Source: Stutzerimonas urumqiensis
GTDB lineage: Bacteria; Pseudomonadota; Gammaproteobacteria; Pseudomonadales; Pseudomonadaceae
Assembly (NCBI RefSeq): GCF_003640395.1
Contig: NZ_RBZQ01000005.1
Location: 248,001-312,000 of the forward strand
Length of the DNA stretch: 64,000 bases
Direction: 5' to 3'
Shown: one piece after another, positions 26,991 to 35,408 of the stretch
Layout: each line of letters starts with the position of its first letter
How positions within the stretch are numbered: the first letter of the stretch is position 1
Notes under the pieces: generated by a model
Databases searched by the model: none
What the model saw: only the letters and a program-made list of their open reading frames with translations
Told to the model about the DNA's origin: nothing
Program-made: the position numbers and the translations under genes

Positions 26991-27107
26991 TCAGGGCCCG
27001 GCCGTCGACCGGTCGTTCTGCTGGCTATAGAGGTTGCTGGCGAGGCTACCGGCGAGGCTGCCGGCCGTGTCGTCGGCCACGCGCGTGCCCAGCGGCTGGA
27101 CGCTCAT
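26991..27107 (-). CDS. Small ORF, 38 residues, between sctT and sctU
   Basis: ATG 27107 is preceded by AAGGAG at 8 nt, an excellent site. The product starts MSVQPLGTRVADDTAGSLAG and ends QQNDRSTAGP; it is hydrophilic, small-residue-rich and without Cys. The start MS-x-x-P resembles the other two tiny ORFs of the cluster (34301, 41832). It might be a secreted peptide or a leader; no family recognised. Confidence 0.45.
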   Translation of the reverse strand: MSVQPLGTRVADDTAGSLAGSLASNLYSQQNDRSTAGP

Positions 27108-27267
27108 GGGTGTCTCCTTCGGGATGATGAGGCCGGACCGCACGACTTCATCCCGAAGCCGACTCAAGCTCACGCAAGACGGCCATCCGGCCGCTTTTCG
27201 GACGACTCTGCCGCAGCGGCATGACATGGGTATTGCACCGACATGACCGTCACGGCCACGGCCTCGT

Positions 27268-28089
27268 TCAGAGCGGCAACAGCGCCCGGCTGGCGTCGAG
27301 GAAGCCCTCGAAAACGGCGTGCAACCGGCCCAGCTCGTCGAGCATGAAGGGCACCAGAAAGGCGGTGTAGAGCGTGAGCAGGAAGGCGAACAGCAGGTTC
27401 TTCACCGGCAGCGACAGGTCGAACACATGCAGCTGCGGCGCCATGCGCGACAGGTAGGCCAGCAGCAGGTCGGCGACCAGCAGGGCGATCACCAAGGGCG
27501 CGATCATCAGCACGCCGATGGCCATGAGCCGATCGAGCACATGCAGGATCTGCAAGGCGGTGGCCTCCACCAGCACCGGCACGAAGGCATCGGCCGGCCA
27601 CAGGGCGTAGCTGGCGTAGAAGCCGTCGAGCATGGCGGTGAAGCCGCCGGTGGCGAAGAACAACGCGATCAAGGCGACAGCCAGGAAGGTCGAGGTCACG
27701 CTCGCCTCGCCGGTGCCGAGCGGGTCGAGCAACTGGGCCATGGTCGAGCCGCGTTGCAGGTCGATCAGCTCGCCGGCCACTTCGGCGGCCCAGAACGGGA
27801 TACCGAACAAGAGCCCGATCGCTACGCCGATCACCACTTCCTTGAGGATCAGCCCCGAGAGCATCAAGGCCGACGGCGCCTCCAGCCCCGACAGCGCGAC
27901 GAACGCCGGCGGCGCGACCGGCATCGCCACTACCACGGCCACCGCCGAGCGCAGGAAGCCCGTCAGCCCGAGCCGGTTGAACGCCGGCGTGACCATGATC
28001 AACCCCAGCGCCCGCGCCACCGCCAGCCCGAAGGCGCCGAGCAGCGGGTACGCCAGATCGAAGAAGGCCGTCGCCAGTTCGGTGTTCAC
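27268..28089 (-). CDS. sctT: T3SS export-apparatus membrane protein SctT
   Basis: 273 residues, a SpaR/YscT/FliR-family protein with about six membrane segments. Family blocks are visible: ALGLIMVTPAFNRLGLTGFL, ILKEVVIGVAIGLLFGIPFW, AAEVAGELIDLQRGSTMAQL and LDPLGTGEAS. With SctR and SctS it builds the export gate in the inner membrane. sctS ends 8 bp upstream. Confidence 0.95.
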   Translation of the reverse strand: MNTELATAFFDLAYPLLGAFGLAVARALGLIMVTPAFNRLGLTGFLRSAVAVVVAMPVAPPAFVALSGLEAPSALMLSGLILKEVVIGVAIGLLFGIPFWAAEVAGELIDLQRGSTMAQLLDPLGTGEASVTSTFLAVALIALFFATGGFTAMLDGFYASYALWPADAFVPVLVEATALQILHVLDRLMAIGVLMIAPLVIALLVADLLLAYLSRMAPQLHVFDLSLPVKNLLFAFLLTLYTAFLVPFMLDELGRLHAVFEGFLDASRALLPL

Positions 28090-28097
28090 CGCGAGCC

Positions 28098-28367
28098 CTA
28101 GCGCGTCCAGGCGGGAAAGCGGTCGAGCATCTGCCCGGCCAGGTCGACGATCTCCCCGCCGAGCAGCGGCCCGGTGACGATCAGCACCAGCAGCACCGCC
28201 ACCAGCTTGACCGCCTGCGGCAGGGTCTGGTCCTGGATCTGCGTCAGCGCCTGCAACAGGCCGACGCCGAACCCGACCAGGATCGCCACCCCCAGCGCCG
28301 GGGCCGAGAGCAGCAGCACCAGCAGCGCGGCGTCCTTCATCAGCGCAACGAACGCAGCCTCGCCCAC
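28098..28367 (-). CDS. sctS: T3SS export-apparatus membrane protein SctS
   Basis: 89 residues with two membrane segments of the FliQ/YscS family (ALLVLLLSAPALGVAILVGF, GVGLLQALTQIQDQTLPQAV, VAVLLVLIVTGPLLGGEIV). Export-gate component with SctR and SctT. It starts 1 bp after the sctR stop. Confidence 0.95.
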   Translation of the reverse strand: MGEAAFVALMKDAALLVLLLSAPALGVAILVGFGVGLLQALTQIQDQTLPQAVKLVAVLLVLIVTGPLLGGEIVDLAGQMLDRFPAWTR

Positions 28368-28368
28368 G

Positions 28369-29025
28369 TCAGCCCCCGTAGCTCAGGATCAGGCCGTGCA
28401 TCAGCCGCGACCAGCCGTCCACCGCGACGAACAGGAAGATCTTCAGCGGAATCGAGATCAGCGTCGGCGACACCATCATCATGCCCATCGCCATCAGCAC
28501 GTTGGAGACGATCAGGTCGATCACCAAAAACGGGATGTACAGCAGGAAGCCGATCTCGAACGCCCGTGTCAGCTCCGAGCTGACGAAGGCCGGGATCAGC
28601 ACCATCAGGTCGTCGTCGCGCAGGTCGGCGCGCGCCTCCTCCGACCAGATGTCGCGCGTCGCATCCATGAAGAAGGCCCGCTCGCTCGGCTCGGCGTAGC
28701 GCGACAGGTGCGCCTGCAAGGGCTCGCGCAACGCGCCCGCGGTGGCCTTGACCTCTTCGACGCTGTCGAGCGCCAGCGGGCGGTTCTCCAGCTGGCGGAA
28801 CAGCTCGCCGGCCAGCGGCGTGGTGACGTAGACCGCGAGGATCAGGGCGATGCCGTAGAGCACCAGGTTCGGCGGCGTCTGCTGCACGCCCAAGGCGTTA
28901 CGGATGAGGAACAGCACCACCGAGATCTTCAGGAAGCCGGTGAGCGTCACCACCGCCAGCGGCAGCAGGCCGATGGTGGCGACCAGCAGGATGATGCCGA
29001 ACAGGTTCGGCTCGAACTCATTCAT
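28369..29025 (-). CDS. sctR: T3SS export-apparatus membrane protein SctR
   Basis: 218 residues of the FliP/YscR family: LLPLAVVTLTGFLKISVVLF, LIRNALGVQQTPPNLVLYGI, and the C-terminal LIVSNVLMAMGMMMVSPTLI and SIPLKIFLFVAVDGWSRLMH. Core of the export gate. Its start overlaps the end of sctQ by 8 bp. Confidence 0.96.
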   Translation of the reverse strand: MNEFEPNLFGIILLVATIGLLPLAVVTLTGFLKISVVLFLIRNALGVQQTPPNLVLYGIALILAVYVTTPLAGELFRQLENRPLALDSVEEVKATAGALREPLQAHLSRYAEPSERAFFMDATRDIWSEEARADLRDDDLMVLIPAFVSSELTRAFEIGFLLYIPFLVIDLIVSNVLMAMGMMMVSPTLISIPLKIFLFVAVDGWSRLMHGLILSYGG

Positions 29026-30061
29026 CGGCGGCGAGGCTCGTCAGGCGCACGCCCAGGCCATCGCCCAGCCGGACCAGCTCGCCGCGGCCAATGCAGCGCC
29101 CGTTGACGCAAAGCCGCACCGGCTCGTCGAGCGGCCGATCGAGCGCCAGCACGCTGCCCTCGCCCAGCGTGCGCACCTCGCCGAGCGGCAGGTCGAGCCG
29201 CCCGATTTCGCAGACCAGTTGCAGCGGCAGCCGGTCGAGCGCCTCGTCGGTCAGGCTGGCGGTGCGTGGGGTGTCGTGTGGGGCATCCATCGGTTGCGGC
29301 TCCATGAACGGCGAGAAAAGGGAATCGGCCAAGGGCGGGTCGGTGTCAGGCGAGAGGCCGGCGCAGAGGCGAATCGCGGCAGGGCCGGCGCGTTCGCAAG
29401 CAGTCTGGAACCGGTCGGCGAGCCTCAGCCGGTGGCCGCCGACGGGACGCTCGAGCATCACCACATCGCCCGGTCGAAGGCTGCGCAGCTCGGCGAGATC
29501 GAGCCATTGCCAGCCGGCTTCGATCACCGCCGGCAACGGCAGGCTGTCCAGCGATCGAGGCGCGGCCGGTAGCGCGTCCAGTGCATCGGCCAGCAGGCCG
29601 GCCGCGGTTTCGTCCAGCTCGAGCCAGGCCTGCCCGGCGCCGATGCACAACCCGATGCAGACGGGCAACGGCCGTTGCGGCGCCTGCGCAACGAAGCGGA
29701 CCGGCCGCCCGCCGTGCGCCTCGAACCGCTGGATCGGCGCCAGCAACGCGTGCTCGACCAGCAAGCCACGCCAGGCCGCCGGCAGCGCGGCCCAGCCCTC
29801 GCCCGCCCATTGCGCCAGCGTCTCGGGGCTCAGGTGCAGGCAGGCGTTGGCCTCGCCGATCGTCAACGGCAGCGCGATGGCACCGCTCGCGCGCGCGAGC
29901 GGCGCGGCCAGCCGAACCGGCAGCGGCCCGTCCGGCAGGTCGAGTGCAACGGCTTCGCGGCGACGGCACAGCCGGCGCAGCAGCGCCGGGGCGGCCGCAT
30001 TGAGGGCAGGCAGGGTCGGGAGGAAGGGCAGGCAGTCGGGCGCTCGCTCGGGCAGGGTCAC
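29018..30061 (-). CDS. sctQ: T3SS C-ring (sorting platform) protein SctQ
   Basis: 347 residues, one uninterrupted gene rather than the split hrcQa/hrcQb of P. syringae Hrp1. The N-terminal part is poorly conserved. The C-terminal SPOA domain is clear: LQLVCEIGRLDLPLGEVRTL, GEGSVLALDRPLDEPVRLCV and GRCIGRGELVRLGDGLGVRL. An internal start producing a short SctQ-C is possible but not decided. It lies 9 bp after sctO; no separate sctP lies between sctO and sctQ. Confidence 0.93.
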   Translation of the reverse strand: MTLPERAPDCLPFLPTLPALNAAAPALLRRLCRRREAVALDLPDGPLPVRLAAPLARASGAIALPLTIGEANACLHLSPETLAQWAGEGWAALPAAWRGLLVEHALLAPIQRFEAHGGRPVRFVAQAPQRPLPVCIGLCIGAGQAWLELDETAAGLLADALDALPAAPRSLDSLPLPAVIEAGWQWLDLAELRSLRPGDVVMLERPVGGHRLRLADRFQTACERAGPAAIRLCAGLSPDTDPPLADSLFSPFMEPQPMDAPHDTPRTASLTDEALDRLPLQLVCEIGRLDLPLGEVRTLGEGSVLALDRPLDEPVRLCVNGRCIGRGELVRLGDGLGVRLTSLAADE

Positions 30062-30070
30062 ACGGGTTCC

Positions 30071-30553
30071 TTAATGGCGGTCTCGGGTCCAGTCGTCCTG
30101 CGCCGGCCGTTCGGCGTCGTCCTCGTCGCGGCGTTCGGCCTCTTGCCGGGCGCGGTGATTGAGGTGCAGCCGGTGGCGCTCGATGGCTTCGCGGCGCTTG
30201 CGCTGGCGCAGGTGCGTGCGGGCCAGCGCCGCGCGCTGCGCATCGGCATCGGCCTGCTCGCCCTGCGCCTGCTCGATGGCGGCCCGGTACATCTCGGCGT
30301 CGGCCTCGGCGGTCAGCCGGCGGGCGTATTCCTTCTGCAGGGTGGCCATGTCCAGCCGCGTGGCGAGGTAATGGAGCGTGGCCGATTCCTCGGCTTCGAG
30401 TTCGGCGCGAAAGCCCCGGTAAGCCGCTTCGGCCTGTCGCAGCCGTTCGGCGGCCTCGCGCGCCGCCTGCGCCTGGCCGGCCACGGCGGCGGCCGCCCGG
30501 CGTTCGCGCAACTGGCGCAGGGCGAGCAGGCGGTCGAGGGTGGTATCGCTCAT
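30071..30553 (-). CDS. sctO: T3SS ATPase stalk protein SctO
   Basis: 160 residues, nearly all charged helix: [61 protein letters not shown] two-stranded coiled coil like FliJ/YscO, assigned from this and from its place directly after sctN with a 4-bp overlap. It links the ATPase to the export gate SctV. Confidence 0.88.
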   Translation of the reverse strand: MSDTTLDRLLALRQLRERRAAAAVAGQAQAAREAAERLRQAEAAYRGFRAELEAEESATLHYLATRLDMATLQKEYARRLTAEADAEMYRAAIEQAQGEQADADAQRAALARTHLRQRKRREAIERHRLHLNHRARQEAERRDEDDAERPAQDDWTRDRH

Positions 30554-31893
30554 CGCATCAGCTCCGTCAGGGCGCGCTGGGTGTCGGTGAAACCGGACGG
30601 CGCGGCCAGATCCTGCCGCAGGAAGGCGTCGATGGCCGTGTGGCGGGCAATCGCGGCATCCGTCTCGGGATCGCTGCCGGCGCTGTATTCGCCGACCTGC
30701 ACCAGCAGCTCGACCTGCTCGTAGCGGGCCAGCGAGTCGCGAACGCGCGCCGCGACCTGCCGGTGCGCCGGTCGCACCACGGCATCCATCAAACGGCTGC
30801 GGCTCCTGAGCACATCGATCGCCGGGAAGTGGTTGCGCTGGGCCAGCGTCCGGCTGAGCAGGATGTGGCCGTCGAGGATCGACATGACTTCCTCGGCGAC
30901 CGGGTCCTGGGTGCCCTCGCCTTCGGTCAGCACCGTGTACAACCCGGTGATCGAGCCGCTGGCGGCCGGGCCGGCGCGCTCCAGCAGCCGCGGCAGCGCG
31001 GCGAACAGCGACGGCGGGTAACCGCGCCGGGTCGGCGGCTCGCCGGCGGCAAGGCCGATCTCGCGCTGCGCACGGGCAAAGCGCGTGACGCTGTCCATCA
31101 GCAACAGCACGTGCCGGCCCTGATCGCGAAAATGCTCGGCCAGCGCGGTGGCGGCGTAGGCGGCCTTGACCCGCTCCATCGCCGGCCGGTCGGAGGTGGC
31201 GACCACCGCCACCGTGCGGGCGCGGGCCTCGGCGTCCAGGTGCCGCTCCAGCAGTTCGCGCACCTCGCGGCCGCGCTCGCCGATCAGGCCGAGCACCACC
31301 ACGTCCGCCTCGGTGCCGCGGATCATCGCGGCCAGCAGCGATGACTTGCCCACGCCGGCCTCACCGAACAACCCCATGCGCTGCCCGCGCGCCAGGGTCA
31401 GCAACCCGTCGATGGCGCGAATGCCCAGCATCAGCGGCTGGTCGATGAGTTGCCGGCTGAAGGCCGCCGGCGGTTCGGCGTGCACCGGGCAGCGCGGCAT
31501 GGGCGGCAGGCTGGCGCCCGGCGGGCCGTCCAGCCATTCGCCCAGCGGGCTGATGGCCTTGCCGAGCAAGGCGTCGCCCACCGGAATCTCCAGCACCGTG
31601 CCGGTCGGAATCACCTGGGCCCGCGTCGAGAGGCCGTCCAGCTCGCCGATGGGCGTGAGGATCGCCTCGTCCTCGGCGAAGCCCACCACCTCAGCCGCCA
31701 CCTGCCGCTGCGTGACCGGATCGCGCAGGTAGCAAAGCTCGCCGATTCGCGCCATCGGCAGGCTGGCATGCACCATCACCCCGCGAACGCGCAGCACGCG
31801 GCCACGCATCGGTCGCGGCTCGGCCTGCTCGACGCGCGCATTCAGGCGCTGCACCAGATGGTCGAGCGACGGCCGCACGGATGGCTCGCTCAT
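30550..31893 (-). CDS. sctN: T3SS ATPase SctN
   Basis: 447 residues. F1-beta-like ATPase with Walker A GEAGVGKS (177-184), Walker B region [20 protein letters not shown], and the type III signature [20 protein letters not shown]. It unfolds and releases substrates at the export gate. It overlaps sctL and sctO by 4 bp each, so the three are translationally coupled. Confidence 0.97.
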   Translation of the reverse strand: MSEPSVRPSLDHLVQRLNARVEQAEPRPMRGRVLRVRGVMVHASLPMARIGELCYLRDPVTQRQVAAEVVGFAEDEAILTPIGELDGLSTRAQVIPTGTVLEIPVGDALLGKAISPLGEWLDGPPGASLPPMPRCPVHAEPPAAFSRQLIDQPLMLGIRAIDGLLTLARGQRMGLFGEAGVGKSSLLAAMIRGTEADVVVLGLIGERGREVRELLERHLDAEARARTVAVVATSDRPAMERVKAAYAATALAEHFRDQGRHVLLLMDSVTRFARAQREIGLAAGEPPTRRGYPPSLFAALPRLLERAGPAASGSITGLYTVLTEGEGTQDPVAEEVMSILDGHILLSRTLAQRNHFPAIDVLRSRSRLMDAVVRPAHRQVAARVRDSLARYEQVELLVQVGEYSAGSDPETDAAIARHTAIDAFLRQDLAAPSGFTDTQRALTELMR

Positions 31894-32480
31894 GCCGGCA
31901 CCTGCGTGCGATCGGTCATCAGTGCGCGGGCGATGGCCTCGAGCTGGGCCTCGGCGTCCAGCTCGACCTCGGTCATCGCGCCGACCAGCGTCGCCTGCGC
32001 GCCGTGCAGGTGTGCATCGCCGATCACATCGGGTGCCGCATCGCCCAGGCGCTCGGCGAGCCGGCGTTGCACGGCGGCCACCCGCTCGGGCGCCACCCGC
32101 AGGCTCAGCGCCTGTTCGTCACGGAAATCGGCCAGCGCACGGGCGGCCAGCGCGGCGATGCGCTCGGCATCGTCCAGGCCATCGATGACCTGTCGAACGA
32201 TGCCGAGCGCCAGTTGCGCCAGTTGATCTTCGAGGCCGGCCAGGTAGCGGTCGACATCCGCCTGCGTGCGCGCAAGCAGCTCGGCCGCGGCGTCGGCGCC
32301 CTGCGCACGGCCTTCGGCGTAGCCCTGGCGCCGCGCCGTGTCGGCCTCGGTCATCGCGCGTTCGCGCACCTGCGCGGCCTGCTCACGGGCGGCCTCGATG
32401 AAGCCGAACCCGTCCTGCCAGGCGCGGGCTTCGGCAGCGCGCAGGAGGCGGCCGGCCGGGCGGGTCGGCAGCGCGTTCAT
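31890..32480 (-). CDS. sctL: T3SS ATPase regulator / stator SctL
   Basis: 196 residues. Ala- and charge-rich helix ([40 protein letters not shown]) followed by a C-terminal globular domain ([20 protein letters not shown] ... [18 protein letters not shown]), the FliH/YscL layout. It connects SctN to the SctK/SctQ pods. Coupled by 4-bp overlaps to sctK and sctN. Confidence 0.93.
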   Translation of the reverse strand: MNALPTRPAGRLLRAAEARAWQDGFGFIEAAREQAAQVRERAMTEADTARRQGYAEGRAQGADAAAELLARTQADVDRYLAGLEDQLAQLALGIVRQVIDGLDDAERIAALAARALADFRDEQALSLRVAPERVAAVQRRLAERLGDAAPDVIGDAHLHGAQATLVGAMTEVELDAEAQLEAIARALMTDRTQVPA

Positions 32481-33112
32481 GCCGCCTCCCCGGCCGGCGC
32501 CGCCAGCCAGTCGACCGCGACGGCGCGCACGAGCGCAACGCGGCGGTCCCGGTAGTCATCATCGACAGCGCCGCCGGCCTCCAGCCCACGCAGGCGCATC
32601 CAGTGCTGCAACGACGCGGGCAGCGTGGCGAACCAGGCCGCCAGGCAGGCGGCGCCGTCGGTCTCGACGAGCACCTCGAGCAGGTCGGGGTCGTCCTGCT
32701 CGGTGCTCGACCACGCCAGCGCCCGGTGCCTCAGCGCAAGGGCACACAGCGGCCTGCCGAACCGCTCGTTCAAGGCCTGCACCTGCGGCGCCTGGATCGC
32801 CCGCGCGAAGGCCTGCGCCTGGCACACCACGCCGCAGGCGCGCCGCAGACCGGCGAGCTGGGCGTCGGTGGCACGCAGCAGCAGGCGATCGCCCGGCGCG
32901 TCCACCGCGGGCAAGTCGCCCGCGTCTCCGGCCAGCAACCGGAGCAGCCGATCGTGAAAGCGCGGCTCGGCCAGCAGCGCGTCCGTCTGCGCGATGTGAA
33001 TGTCCGCGGCGTCGCCGCCGAGTTGCCGCCGAATCAGGGTCTGCACGTCGAGCAATGCCAGCCGCTCGCCGGCCGAAGGCGGCCAGCTGTCCCCGTCCAT
33101 CGCCGCACTCAT
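32477..33112 (-). CDS. sctK: T3SS sorting-platform accessory protein SctK (NolU/HrpD-like)
   Basis: 211 residues; ATG 33112 overlaps the sctJ stop (ATGA). The sequence is weakly conserved, as usual for SctK: RLALLDVQTLIRRQLGGDAA, FHDRLLRLLAGDAGDLPAVD, LPASLQHWMRLRGLEAGGAV. Assignment rests on position between sctJ and sctL, size, and soluble helical character. SctK caps each pod of the sorting platform beneath SctD. Confidence 0.8.
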   Translation of the reverse strand: MSAAMDGDSWPPSAGERLALLDVQTLIRRQLGGDAADIHIAQTDALLAEPRFHDRLLRLLAGDAGDLPAVDAPGDRLLLRATDAQLAGLRRACGVVCQAQAFARAIQAPQVQALNERFGRPLCALALRHRALAWSSTEQDDPDLLEVLVETDGAACLAAWFATLPASLQHWMRLRGLEAGGAVDDDYRDRRVALVRAVAVDWLAAPAGEAA

Positions 33113-33870
33113 GCGCGAGGCGCCAGGGTGTAAACGCGCGCACCGCCGGCCGGGCGACGCATCAGCCAAATGCAGCCGCCAGCGAGCGCCAGCACCGCCA
33201 GCAGCAGCCCGCCGAACAGCAGGCGCGCCTGATCGAGGCTGGCCGCTTGCAGCGTGATGCCGAGAAAGCTCACCAGCGGTTCCGCCGTCGGGGCGACTAC
33301 CGCGGGCGCCGCCACCGGGATCACCGAGACGCCTTCGTAGGTCAGGCCGGAAATGCCGTTGGCGACCAGGGTCTTCACCTGCGGGATCAGGCGATTGATG
33401 TCCAGGTCCGGCTCGTGGCGAATGAACACCGAGGCCGAGGACGGCACCGAGTCGCGCTTGAGAAGGTCGTTGTCCGGCAGGACCACGTGCACCCGCGCCG
33501 AGAGCACGCCATCGACCTGCGAGACGGTGTGCGACAGCTCCTGGCTGAGCGCATAGATCATCTGCGCCCGCTCCTGCACGGGCGAAGACACCAGCCCGTT
33601 GCTCTGGAACACCTCGCCCAGATTGGCGAAGTCCTGCTCCGGCAACCCGGCGTCCTCGAGCAGCGCGACGGCCTCGGCGAAGCGGCGCTTGTCCACCGTT
33701 ACGGTCAGCAGCCCGTCCTTCTGCACGACGCGGTCGGCGGCGATGCCGCGTTCGAGCAGCGTCGCCACCATGCGGTTGGCCTCGCGCTGCTGGAGGTTGG
33801 TGTAGAGGTCGGTATCGCAGCCCTGGATCAGCAGCGCGAGCAGCAACAGGACGGTCGGCTTGATGCGCAT
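33109..33870 (-). CDS. sctJ: T3SS inner-membrane ring lipoprotein SctJ
   Basis: 253 residues from ATG 33870, whose first base overlaps the sctI stop; GTG 33873 is an alternative. Lipoprotein signal MRIKPTVLLLLALLIQGC with lipidated Cys18, then the YscJ/FliF ring-building motifs DLYTNLQQREANRMVATLLE, GLVSSPVQERAQMIYALSQE, VDGVLSARVHVVLP and ASVFIRHEPDLD. A C-terminal membrane helix (LLFGGLLLAVLALAGGCIWL) ends in a short basic tail. Confidence 0.96.
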   Translation of the reverse strand: MRIKPTVLLLLALLIQGCDTDLYTNLQQREANRMVATLLERGIAADRVVQKDGLLTVTVDKRRFAEAVALLEDAGLPEQDFANLGEVFQSNGLVSSPVQERAQMIYALSQELSHTVSQVDGVLSARVHVVLPDNDLLKRDSVPSSASVFIRHEPDLDINRLIPQVKTLVANGISGLTYEGVSVIPVAAPAVVAPTAEPLVSFLGITLQAASLDQARLLFGGLLLAVLALAGGCIWLMRRPAGGARVYTLAPRA

Positions 33871-34256
33871 CACTGGCCTCGCAACAGCGTGTTGGCTGCG
33901 CCGGAAATCTGCGTGGCGCCGCGCACCACCATCTGCGTCTCGATGGCGTGATCGAACATGCGGCTGAGCGATTCGGCGACCTTTTCCAGTTGCGCGTCGG
34001 CCATGCGCGTCGGCGCCGCCTGGCCGGCCGCGTCCGCTCCCGGTGCGGCGGAGGCATCCAGCTGCTCGGCGCGGATCGCGAACTGGCGGGTGCGCTCGAG
34101 AAAGCCGTCGAGGCCGTTCACCAGCCCTTCGCCCAGTTGCGCGGGGCTGGCTCCCTGCCCCGCGACTTGGGCCTGACCGGCCAGGTGCTCGAACAGGTTC
34201 TGCGACGCCAGCTCCGGGCCGGACGGCAGGGTGGCGGTGGAAATCGTCGGCGTCAT
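33870..34256 (-). CDS. sctI: T3SS inner-rod protein SctI (YscI/HrpB-like)
   Basis: 128 residues after GAGGGG. The N-terminal half is Gln/Ala/Gly-rich and probably flexible; the C-terminal helix RMFDHAIETQMVVRGATQIS GAANTLLRGQ has the hydrophobic pattern of inner-rod proteins that end in a Leu-Leu-x-x-Gln-like tail. Position just upstream of sctJ matches hrpB-hrcJ and nolB-nolT. It would form the adapter between export gate and needle. Confidence 0.8.
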   Translation of the reverse strand: MTPTISTATLPSGPELASQNLFEHLAGQAQVAGQGASPAQLGEGLVNGLDGFLERTRQFAIRAEQLDASAAPGADAAGQAAPTRMADAQLEKVAESLSRMFDHAIETQMVVRGATQISGAANTLLRGQ

Positions 34257-34300
34257 GGTGCCCCTCGTGCGCTGCGGTCAGTCCAGGTGGGTGCGGACGG

Positions 34301-34519
34301 TCACTCGTCCGACATGGCTTCGTTGAGGATCTCGGTGGCGCGCGGCATGAGGATCATCTGCCCGCCGATCTGGATGGCGCCGACGATCAGCATCTCGTTG
34401 AAGTCGGCCTCCGACAGCTCGTTCTGCGCGTTCTCGATGGCCTCGTCGAAGGTCCGCTCATTGGCGGCGGCGCTGGAGCCGCCGGTGACGACGCTGGTGT
34501 CTACGGGATTGATGGACAT
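34301..34519 (-). CDS. Small ORF, 72 residues, upstream of sctI; candidate secreted or filament subunit
   Basis: ATG 34519 has AGGAG at 8 nt. Layout: Ser/Thr/Val/Gly-rich start (MSINPVDTSVVTGGSSAAAN), acidic helix (RTFDEAIENAQNELSEADF), then a hydrophobic stretch NEMLIVGAIQIGGQMILMPR and a short tail. No Cys or signal peptide. Size and place next to the inner-rod gene fit a needle/pilus-type subunit or a chaperone of one, but I cannot match it to a named family. It lies 46 bp after the end of the RhcC1-like gene. Confidence 0.6.
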   Translation of the reverse strand: MSINPVDTSVVTGGSSAAANERTFDEAIENAQNELSEADFNEMLIVGAIQIGGQMILMPRATEILNEAMSDE

Positions 34520-34565
34520 GCAAAGGTCTCCTGCGTGGATGTGCCGGATGGCACGGGCGTCGGTG

Positions 34566-35159
34566 TCAGCTGCGGTCGCTGGCCACCTCGGTGTCGGCGC
34601 CGCCGCGAAACACGCGCACGCCGAGGCTGGGTGCAGCGCCGCCGCGCGGGCGCAGGCTGTCGAGGCGGCGTTGCACGTGGCCGATGTAGCCGGGCGGGCC
34701 GGAGACGGCGAGCAGGGCCTGGCGTGCGTCCAGCCGGGCGGCGATGCCCGCGCCCGGGCCGAGCGAGTCGAGCAGCCGATCGAGGGCTTGAGCGTCGTAG
34801 CGGCGGACATCGAAGCTGCGGGTGGCGACGTCCCTGGCGGCGTCGACCACCACGGCGTCGCCGTCGAGGTACCAGGACAGGCCGGCGGCGGCGGCCACGC
34901 GATCGAGAAAGGCGCGCGCATCGGCGGCCTGGATGTCGCCACGCACGCGGCCACGCACCTGATCGGAAAGGATGACGGGCACGCCGAGGTTGCGGCCGAA
35001 CTCGCCGAGCACGCCGCGCACGTCCTGATCGAGCACGCGGTAGCGGTAGGGCTCGGCAAACCAGTCCGGGCTGGCGAGCGCAGGCAGCGGCAGGCCGATC
35101 GCCAGCGCGAGGCACGCGCATCGGCATAGGGCGCAGAGGTCCGGGCGAAGCAGGTTCAT
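34566..35159 (-). CDS. T3SS secretin N-terminal part, RhcC1-like (SctC split gene)
   Basis: 197 residues with a Sec signal peptide (cleavage after about residue 29, LPALA). The mature part is the secretin N0/N1 region: YRYRVLDQDVRGVLGEFGRN, VPVILSDQVRGRVRGDIQAA, FLDRVAAAAGLSWYLDGDAV, then a second small domain (YDAQALDRLLDSLGPGAGIA, VSGPPGYIGHVQRRLDSL). There is no pore-forming domain. In rhizobia and in the P. syringae T3SS-2 the secretin is split in the same way. It would sit in the periplasm and join the outer secretin to SctD/SctJ. Confidence 0.88.
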   Translation of the reverse strand: MNLLRPDLCALCRCACLALAIGLPLPALASPDWFAEPYRYRVLDQDVRGVLGEFGRNLGVPVILSDQVRGRVRGDIQAADARAFLDRVAAAAGLSWYLDGDAVVVDAARDVATRSFDVRRYDAQALDRLLDSLGPGAGIAARLDARQALLAVSGPPGYIGHVQRRLDSLRPRGGAAPSLGVRVFRGGADTEVASDRS

Positions 35160-35254
35160 GTTCGTTCCATGCGGCTAGCGGCCGGACCTGGGCCCGGCAT
35201 TCACACTGTCCTGTATGGCGCGACTGCACGACCGCATTCCAGCGACCGAACGCG

Positions 35255-35274
35255 GGAACCGCCGTGACGGTTCC
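35255..35274. promoter_or_regulatory. Inverted repeat in the divergent RhcC1/TPR promoter region
   Basis: GGAACCG-N6-CGGTTCC, perfect 7-bp arms, lies 96 bp before the RhcC1-like start and 135 bp before the TPR lipoprotein start. It contains CGTGACGGTT, which recurs upstream of the sctD operon at 42134-42143. Confidence 0.45.
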
Positions 35275-35408
35275 TGGCAATGGCCCGAGTATCGCCAAGG
35301 CAGATGACGTTCAGGTTGCAGCGCGGCGTGTCGTCGCCAGGCGGATGTCACGGCGCTGTCATGCGGCTCTGGCCCAATCGTGCGCTGCACCCGATGCAGG
35401 AGATGTCC

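Noticed and set aside
35255-35274. HrpL-type hrp box (GGAACC...CCAC)
   Set aside because: GGAACC occurs on both strands, but no CCAC lies at the required 15-16 bp spacing.
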